A DNA stretch of 64,000 bases, taken from assembly GCA_030704615.1 (NCBI GenBank), contig CM060733.1, positions 10,478,001-10,542,000 on the forward strand. The letters are read 5' to 3'. Each line of letters starts with the position of its first letter. The stretch's first letter is position 1. The position numbers and the translations under genes are program-made. This document shows positions 56,960 through 64,000 of the stretch, piece by piece. This DNA comes from Takakia lepidozioides. Taxonomy: Eukaryota; Streptophyta; Takakiopsida; Takakiales; Takakiaceae. Below the pieces are notes generated by a model. That model had not been told where the DNA came from, did not search any database, and saw only the letters and a list, made by a program, of their open reading frames with translations.

Positions 56960-57535
56960 TGCTTCGCTATTGCCACAAAATCAGAAAGGGGTGGAAATCA
57001 CATCCAAACAGGATCGCAACAGACTCATCAGAAGAGAACTTATACCTGAGAACTTGGAAGCTACCCCATCTCACAACAAAACTCCATTTCTATAAGAGAC
57101 ATTCTTGGATCTCAGTGCTGATAGAATCTTCACTCCCACACACAACGGATAGAGACTGGCAGATGTGAAAACCTGCAACGGTGGACCGCCTATGCCCAGC
57201 TGGCACCGGGCGCAACCAGGAAATTGAAACTGAAGAACACTTCTTCTCTTATTGCCCGCTGCATTATGAGATCCGTGGGAGATTCCACTGTCTATTCCGT
57301 GGGACTCAATCTCTCACAGAAGTCTTCCATTCTGAGGATCAGAAATGTTTGGCAGCTTACCTGCACGAGGCCTTCACCCTCAGACACTCCCTTGAGCCGT
57401 AGTTGCGTTTGGGCTGCTTTTTGGCTTTGGTTTTGTCTCCTCTCTCTTGTTTTTTTTTCCCATTTTGTCCCATAAGCTCTTTGAGCTTTTGGCGGACGTT
57501 ATAAAGTACCATTCCATTTCATTTCATTAGTGAAA
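56960..57535 (+). mobile_element. LINE 3'-end: C-terminal zinc-finger region and tail
   Basis: A broken frame encodes DRLCPAGTGRNQEIETEEHFF, then SYCPLHYEIRGRF, the Cys/His pattern (C...E-x-E-x-H-F-x-x-C) found at the end of many non-LTR retrotransposon ORFs. A stop (TGA at 57166-57168) separates it from an upstream related segment. The element ends in AGCTCTTTGAGC and a (CATTT)n tail near 57505-57530, as expected for a LINE 3' end. The reverse transcriptase core is absent. Confidence 0.7.
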
Positions 57536-58480
57536 AGTATGAACTAGAAAAACAAATTTGAAAATATGGAGAGAGATGCTGAGGGGAACTAGAAGCCCCT
57601 CTTGCGTGACAGTTCGCATGAAATCTACTTTCATAGTATATCTATAATCTGCTTCCGACATCTGCAAGACTACAGATATTCACCGGGCTGCCTGGATTGT
57701 CAAAGAAGGAGAAGAAGGGCCAATGACATGAGCCAAAACCAACACAGGGAGCACTACAAATTATAGTTCAGTCATTCTCACAGGGTAGATTCATTCTAGT
57801 ATCTACTGAACGTTAGATTGTTTGCTTCCTGCTATATCCACAATTTAAAAATCCAACCTATCGCAGCATCACTCATCATGCGAACCATTCAAAAGGTTTG
57901 CTCAGTAAACATTTCAGTTAAAAGGCTGGTAGCAAACATTGCGTTCCTGCAAAATCTTCTGATAAAGCTCACGTTTATTCCTGTCTTGATTTGTAAACAA
58001 TAATCTTGAACAATCGCTTAGTGCAGAGAAGTTTCTTGTGAAGATTGGGCTCTGTAAATTCTGCCCACTTTGCTAAAGCTAACCCCACAAGTAGATGGCT
58101 TGCAGCTGAAGTTGATGCAGATCGACAATCCGTTCTTAAAGGTTTTGAAGTAAGAATTCCCAGCTGGAGGATTTGTCAGAAAGTTGGTTGTTGGCTGACC
58201 ACCAGAGTACTCGAATCAGCAATTCAAGGAACACATACGTTTTTCTCCAGGCCTTCGCAAAAGAGCCTACCATGGCACACTATTGAGAATTGCGGATCAC
58301 CAACCACGTTTTCATGGGCGGGAAAGAAGGCACTGGCTACTGCAGTGAAGATGCATACTCTCAAGGAACTGGGAGGTGTGCAGGCTCCAATATGCAGTTT
58401 CAAGACTGTAATTTTAGATAATTGTGCTTGAGCTTGGGATACGTTCAAAGCTGCTTTATCGATAACATCCTCTGCTGGGC
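57536..58480. other. Spacer downstream of the NmrA-like gene
   Basis: A plus-strand frame at about 58045-58431 (128 codons) is open and moderately protein-like but has no recognised domain and no ATG at its start. I do not call it. Confidence 0.4.
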
Positions 58481-59365
58481 TTAGGTGAACGCACTAGCGT
58501 TGTCTGCCAAGAATTGCTCCAGTGAAATTCCCTTGCGTCCGAGCACCCGCTCTAGCGCTGGATCCACGACACTCCTTAGGTTCTCGCGCTTAGACCTGTC
58601 CAGATCCACCAAAGCAGCGGGAAATGCAGACCGATCACTGGTACTATATTTCTGTTTGAGGATTTCCAAGTGCTCCTCGGGTGTCACGTTGATATGCGTG
58701 ACCTGTTTGCCTAGCACCTTGCTGAGCTTGTCCGCCAATTGTCTCTCCGTCACCGCCTCTGTTGTTAGAGTGTAGAGTTGGCCAGCGTGCTTGACAGGGT
58801 CAGCCAGGACAGCGACAACGACAGCAGCAACATCACTCACAGCGACGCTGGTGTACAGACCATCTCCGGCACTGGTTATGAACACTCCATCCTTCTTGAT
58901 AGATGCCGCATGATACGTGATGACATTCGTGTGGAAGTAGGTAGGTCGCAGGATGGTAAAGGGTACACCACTCTTGATGAGCAACTGCTCGTAGCGGTAG
59001 TGCTGATGCACGGTGTTGCCGATCTCGGCATCGATAGCCGAGAGGTATACTAGGTGTTTGACGCCTGCTACCTTGGCTGCATTCAGGAAGTTGTCCAACA
59101 GCACGGCTTCACCGCCCCCGACCACGCTGGGCAGCACGATGAAGGCAGCGTATACACCACTGAAAGCCGCAATGGCTGTGGAGAGAGTGTCATCTAGTAG
59201 CACAGCTTCATGAGCCCCTTTGGCAGAGAGTGCAGAGAGCTTGGTAGCATCTCGAGAACCCACCCGGACGATGTAGCTTCCTGTAGGCAGCAGCTGCTTG
59301 GCCACCTCAGAGCCAGTTTTGCTGGTACCGCTAGTGATCAGAATGACGGGCTTCTCAGCAGCCAT
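58481..59365 (-). CDS. NmrA-like NAD(P)-binding oxidoreductase (atypical SDR)
   Basis: A single uninterrupted frame of 294 residues. It starts MAAEKPVILITSGTSKTGSEV, where the expected glycine-rich nucleotide-binding loop GxxGxxG is present as SGTSKTGSEV. The SDR core continues with HLVYLSAIDAE, an active-site-region YEQLL segment, and VPFTILRPTYFHTN, which is typical of NmrA/HSCARG-type atypical SDRs. The C-terminal half has VAVSDVAAVVVAVLADP and helical sequence. Such proteins bind NADP(H) as redox sensors or act as quinone-type reductases; the exact reaction cannot be read from the sequence. The gene is intronless, intact and GC-richer than its flanks. A TATA box lies at 59563-59573. Confidence 0.9.
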   Translation of the reverse strand: MAAEKPVILITSGTSKTGSEVAKQLLPTGSYIVRVGSRDATKLSALSAKGAHEAVLLDDTLSTAIAAFSGVYAAFIVLPSVVGGGEAVLLDNFLNAAKVAGVKHLVYLSAIDAEIGNTVHQHYRYEQLLIKSGVPFTILRPTYFHTNVITYHAASIKKDGVFITSAGDGLYTSVAVSDVAAVVVAVLADPVKHAGQLYTLTTEAVTERQLADKLSKVLGKQVTHINVTPEEHLEILKQKYSTSDRSAFPAALVDLDRSKRENLRSVVDPALERVLGRKGISLEQFLADNASAFT

Positions 59366-59562
59366 GATACTGTATACAAGCAGTACTTAACCCCTGCAGC
59401 CTTGTGGACTAAAAACTCTTGGAGGTGTGTTGATGGAGTAGGGCGGAGGGCAGCTCTAGACCAAAGGAAGATTCAACTGTATCAACAGCTTCGGATACTG
59501 ATTTGTATGCCTGGCTGTTGGTGTAAGTCTACTTGAAAGATGCAGACACCATTCCAGCACCC

Positions 59563-59573
59563 ACTTTTATAAC
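59563..59573 (-). promoter_or_regulatory. TATA box of the NmrA-like gene
   Basis: TTATAAAAGTGG on the minus strand about 200 bases upstream of the start codon; good match to the plant TATAAA core. Confidence 0.55.
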
Positions 59574-59599
59574 GTCCATCTGAAACTTCAAGTGGCTCG

Positions 59600-60465
59600 T
59601 GGGGGGAAGAAAGAGAGAGAGGAAACTGTTCATGTTGTTTTCCACCATGGAAGCTGCGTTGGAGCCTTCCTAGTGCTGGTGTTTTTTATCCACCATCGAA
59701 GCCCCCATTGAAGCTGCCTTGCTAAACTGGCAGGTGTCAACTTCATTCAACTTAACCCGCTCCCATCTGCAAAGTTTTGGTGATTGCTCAACGCCAGGGC
59801 CCACACAATTTCCAGTAAGTAATCTACAAACTGAATTGGGTAAGCCAGGTGAAAATGATTCCTCAAGCTCAATCCATATGATGGTGAGGGTAGCATAAAG
59901 ACCAAATGGGAGACCTAAGCTTTCTAATACAGGTTCTTCTAGTAGGTGGACAGGGGGCAGATCAGGTGAAATAATCCAGAGCACATGGTTTTCCAACTAC
60001 ACTTGGATATGATCATTCCCATGGTCTAGGAAATCACAGCAGCACCTACTGGATGCCTCTTTGAGTTTGAGGTGCACAGTTCTCATTAGAGATCCTTAGG
60101 ATTGACAATATACCTCCTCCAGTTGGACTGCTGTAGCAATGTGATGGGCGTTAAAATGAGATCCTTCATAAAAGCATCAACCCAGCTGTGACTGCACCCC
60201 TTCTTGACAACAGAGAAAGGGTCGCTCTCAGTAGTTGCAGCACGTGCTGCTAGATTGTAACACGAGTGCTTGATATATGCATTCAAAATCATGACATGAC
60301 CAGCCGACACATCCAATGACAAGGACTGATCACCCCTTTAAGTGCAGATATTACTGAAATCTGTTTCTACGGAGGAATTCTACATGTCAGAATTTTCTTG
60401 GATAACAGTCCCTTCACATGTAGGCTGTGCCATTCAGATGAAAAAACAAACTGGAGGCCCAGAAT
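59600..60465. other. Spacer with two uncalled minus-strand frames
   Basis: Frames 59996-59670 (108 codons) and 60322-60086 (78 codons) read as plausible protein but carry no domain that I know and cannot be joined to the neighbouring gene, which already has a stop at 60466. They may be exons of another small gene. Confidence 0.3.
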
Positions 60466-62953
60466 CTAATCCAACTTGGAGAATCCACCACCCTTGGTGA
60501 AGGATGTCAGTTGTTTCAATAGTGGAAGTACTCGTGATACGAGCTCCGCAATTTTTTCCACGCTTCTGTGTTGCCCTCCATGTTTGTCATACACACTGAC
60601 ACTTGCTGGTTCTGTGCCATGCAGTACATCACTTGCCATCAACGTGCGAAGAGCCTTATGACATGTTGAGAGGCTGCTGTCCAAGGAGCTGCCTTGCTCC
60701 CAGAGTTTGAAAGAAGAGCCAGGGCATAGAGAACAGGCTCTTGCGAGTTGTTGCAGAACTTGTAACAACCTCTTAGATCCACCAAAAAAAACCATTGCCA
60801 CTGGTCAACAATGCCAGCTTTGCACTGCATCAGTTCACAGGATGAACTTTGGGCAAGGAAATATACTGTAGTGAGGCAAAAAGAATTCATATGCAAAGCA
60901 AAAGTATGTACGTGAATAGTACCACGGATCAACTGCAGGAGAAACAAATTAGGTGGAAGCCAACAAACTATGTATGCAAACTGAGGGCAAGATTATCATC
61001 CATTAAGGCCACCTGCTACAAGAAGCCTAACATACCCAGGGCAACAAAACTTCATATGAAGCAGCATACACACCATGAACACCACTGGGTTGCTGGTCAC
61101 TGCATTGGATTCCACTAGCTGGGAGATGTTGTTTAGCTCATCAACCAGCAAGTCCTCTGCTTGATCAAAGGGTTCTGAGAGAGTTGATTTCTGTCCACGG
61201 AACCCTGTGCGCAACAACAACGGCCACACCATCCCGTGTGCTCTTGTCCAACCATCCTCCAAAAACACCGGGTCCACTATCACAGCTTTGAAGGCTGGCA
61301 CTGCCCCCAAATATTGTGCTACTGCTGCAGAACGTGCCTGTACCCCAGTAGGCAGATATCCCGAAGAAAAATGATAACTTGCTAAATAACTTCTTCAATG
61401 ACATTAATCCAGGCATGTACATGTACAAAGAAGACACTTGCCTACACAATCTATAAGGTGAAGTAAGCAACCCCTTTCGTTTGTCACCAATAGCAAAATT
61501 ATCTGCATTTCAGGTCTCCAAATCATCCATTGTTTAACGACTCATCTGCAAGGAGGGACTCACCTCCTAACATAAAGGGGGTGTCTTACCATAGCTATCA
61601 ATAGAAAAGTCCGAAGCTTTTCCACCTCTGGTTTCTTTCCTGCTTTCAGAAAAAGCTGCAGCGTAGCCCTGAGAATCCCTGTCTGCAAGCAACGACTCAA
61701 GTCTTCAAAAGTAGAACAGCTGCCTGCAAAACCACTGGATATACTTGATTCCCTCATACACCAATGGAAAGGTCCCTCAAGACTTAACAAGACACCACAT
61801 GCCTGACCTACACATATGCACAAAGACAAGGAAACACAACAAAAACCCAGACGTGTGCAGGATTTCAAGTTCCCCAGCCTCAGAAAAGGCTTTGCAAACT
61901 GCATCCAGTAGCAATACTTTCAGCCTTTTGCAGGGTAAAGACCACCTCAGGAGGAGGTAACTAATGATGGATGAATAATCCCAAATACTATAGCCTCTAA
62001 GCCTCTACTACACACTGGCATTTTAACCCCAGGGCAACTTATATTTGTCAGATTCTTCCTTACTCCAAAGTTCATGCTGGATCAAATACCCTTCTTCCCT
62101 TCCTCTCTCCAGTTAGATAACCAAGGTCATACCTGAACAAGAGTTGAACCCACATCAGCATTCCCAGGCGCATGCGTAACAAAAAAACATAAGCCTTGCA
62201 AGGCCATGTCCAACTGTTCTGCCCACTCTGCAAATACATGACCGACTCATGACTGCGACAGCATAACAGACTGCGTGCATGCCTAGATATCGGATTATCA
62301 GACAAGCACCAAGCACTTTTGGAACCTAAAGCTCTGAGGTTGTATTCTCCTGAATCTCCTGAGAAAGCACAGCTATCTGTCCATGGATGACAATCAGACT
62401 GACTAGTCAGATGGTCAAAAGATACGCACCACTGGTTGCAGAGCTACCCAGCAGGCCCACTAGCTGCTGCTCATGAAAAGGTAAAGTCGTGGAGAGGGTT
62501 TGCCAAAGAGCACGAATGTGGCTAACAGGGTACCCAGCATTGCAGCTAAGTGTTGCTAGCACTCTCAAACCCAATTGTTCCCAGGCCCTTTTGCCAGGTC
62601 TGATAACGTCTCCACCATCTACATTGGTTGCCATGGCCAGAATTGGCGTCACAACCTGCCCAATTTCAACACTGCTGCACAGGCAGGATCCCAATCAGTC
62701 CCTTGCAAACACTTGTAATGTGAGTTGTTCGAGGAGCATAATGCTTATACGGGGCTTCAAACATCCAACAGAAAGAAGGTGGGCATGGAGGGGACAAATA
62801 ACCTGGTTGAGAAATCTGCACGGGAGATAACATGGTCACAAAGGATTCCAGTATAAAGTCTGGCTATGGGTATGACATCAACATCCGTCTTCTTTTCCAA
62901 AATCCTCAAACTCTTGAGTGCCTGTTCCCAAATCCATCCAACAGAGGCAGCAG
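60466..62953 (-). CDS. Multi-exon gene, helical-repeat-like protein, product unknown (partial)
   Basis: Minus-strand exons that I can support: 62953-62803, 62674-62430, 62227-62133, 61723-61590, 61337-61074 and a terminal exon 60800-60466 ending in TAG. The first three join in consistent phases (SVGWIWEQALKSL, then VVTPILAMATNVDGG, GLRVLATLSCNAGYP, then WAEQLDMALQGLCFFV). Later exons read CLQTGILRATLQLFLKAG, PVFLEDGWTRAHGMVWPLLL and VLPLLKQLTSFTKGGG. The alternating amphipathic helices resemble ARM/HEAT-type scaffolds, but I do not recognise the family. An exon between 61900 and 62000 and one between 60800 and 61074 appear to be missing from my model because phases do not close. The 5' end lies upstream of 62953 and was not found. 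Confidence 0.6.
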
Positions 62954-63289
62954 CTGACACATAAGGCAGACAAAAACAACAACAAGAATTGTGCCATTCG
63001 AAAATAAGTTGCTACATTTTTCTGCACACGATCCATGAGCTGATGTACAAAGCTTCAGAAATTCATATTGCTGAATCCCTGCGGAAGGCTTACTTGAATC
63101 AGGTCCTCTGTAAGTCGCAAATCTTCCCAGACACTTTTGCTGCTTATCACCTGCATTTCAACATAGCCATTTCAACTGTCAGTTATCTTCACATATATGC
63201 TACAATGATACAAACCATATCATTTATCCAGAATTGGGTGTTCTGCAGTTGGTTGATTGTCCATGCTGGAATCATCTAAGACTGAATTA

Positions 63290-63830
63290 CCCTCATATAT
63301 CAATTTGAGGAACCTCTTGTTGACAGTACATATGGGATCCTGAAGTATGTACTTAACAATCGCACAACATGCTCAACAAAATGACTTCATGGAACAATGA
63401 TCACAGGATATGCTCGGCATGGGTGCTTCATCAAGTCATTCAAGGAGTTGGATGGTTGGCATTTGGCAAGAGTCAAAGTCACCCGTGTGGTCAACCCATA
63501 TGACAGCCTAGGAGCATGCTAGCATCATGAAGGCTGTACTTGCACACAAATTATTTTTGAGACTGCTCTTGTTGAGATGTTAACTAAATGCTGGAGCAAG
63601 GACATGAGTGCTCAACCATCTGGGGATCAAATCAGGAGTACACAAAAATGGAAAATATGGTCAAGCAAGATGTGGTCTCATGGAGTGTAATGATCAGAGG
63701 ATGTGCCCAGCATGGGCTTGGTGGGACAAGCCTGCACCTATCTGAACAAATGCTATAAGAAGGCTTGATTCAACCATATCAACTTCCGATCTCTCCTCTC
63801 GGTAAGCAGCTTATGTAATGGCAGGAGTCG
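63290..63830 (+). pseudogene. Pentatricopeptide repeat (PPR) pseudogene fragment
   Basis: Plus-strand sequence around 63380-63430 reads MTSWN then ITGYARHG, and around 63677-63760 SWSVMIRGCAQHGLGG. These are the SWNAMI-GYAQHG motif of plant PLS-type PPR proteins. Between them ETALVEMLTKCWSKDM resembles the LV.MY.KCGS..DA segment. Stops and frameshifts interrupt every repeat. PPR proteins bind organellar RNA; this copy cannot encode one. It probably extends past neither side far, but the right window edge is close. Confidence 0.65.
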
Positions 63831-64000
63831 AGTGACAGCCTAACTCCTAAAGTGGAGCATTTTGGCTCCATGGAGGACAATTGAATGAGGCAGGGGTATT
63901 CATTCACAAACTTCCCAGAGAACCACATGCATCAGTGTGCCTGTACAAAATTATGGTCCATTCTTACAATAGATCCGTGGCATCCTATGCGTTGCTATAC

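Noticed and set aside
58045-58431. 128-codon plus-strand frame downstream of the NmrA-like gene
   Set aside because: Open but without an ATG at its start, a domain or a convincing partner exon; left as spacer.

Overview
The window is nuclear DNA of a land plant. It carries spliced genes from plant-restricted families: LBD/AS2, a group C bZIP, an LHP1/TFL2-type chromodomain protein, an LRB/POB1-type BTB-BACK protein, a two-RRM chloroplast ribonucleoprotein, a glyoxal-oxidase-like protein and a CYP72-clan P450. Plant-type copia, LINE and SINE debris lies between them. Long gene-poor spacers and SINE-rich sequence suggest a non-flowering lineage (moss, lycophyte or fern), but the sequence alone does not settle this.

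Layout. 1-2 kb: 5' part of a glyoxal oxidase gene (minus) running off the left edge. 2-16 kb: mostly unassigned sequence, with a degenerate ORF (2.3-2.9 kb), a 500-N gap flanked by two near-identical 1.1 kb copies (4.5-7.2 kb, probably an assembly artefact), one uncertain multi-exon gene (9.1-10.3 kb) and a SINE. 16.2-17.2 kb: intact two-exon LBD gene (plus). 17.5-31.4 kb: a repeat-rich accessory block. It holds a hairpin array interrupted by a SINE with 12-bp target duplications, a decayed protein-kinase-like gene, a tandem array of about 130-bp units each carrying a 30-nt imperfect palindrome, and a nine-exon gene ending in a beta-class DNA (N4/N6) methyltransferase-like domain. The same palindrome recurs in two introns of that gene. 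A copia fragment with its 3' LTR and a LINE zf-RVT fragment close the block.

32.5-35.2 kb: BTB-BACK gene (minus, 3 exons). 36.3-40.1 kb: LHP1-like gene (plus, 6 exons). 41-43.6 kb: nested SINE and other repeats. 44.3-47.2 kb: group C bZIP gene (minus, 6 exons, plus a decayed duplicate of exon 2). 49.3-50.8 kb: chloroplast RNP gene (minus, 4 exons). 52.1-55.6 kb: P450 gene (minus, 4 exons). 56-57.5 kb: inverted LINE 3' ends and a SINE. 58.5-59.4 kb: NmrA-like oxidoreductase (minus, single exon). 60.5-63 kb: 3' part of an unidentified multi-exon helical-repeat-like gene (minus). 63.3-63.8 kb: PPR pseudogene.

The housekeeping and regulatory genes look independent of one another. The notable block is 20.3-29.3 kb. 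The kinase-like and methyltransferase-like genes lie head to tail, each behind its own array of inverted repeats, and both carry mutations of the kind expected from decay of cytosine-methylated DNA. All exon structures were read by eye from frame continuity and GT-AG sites; no similarity search was run.
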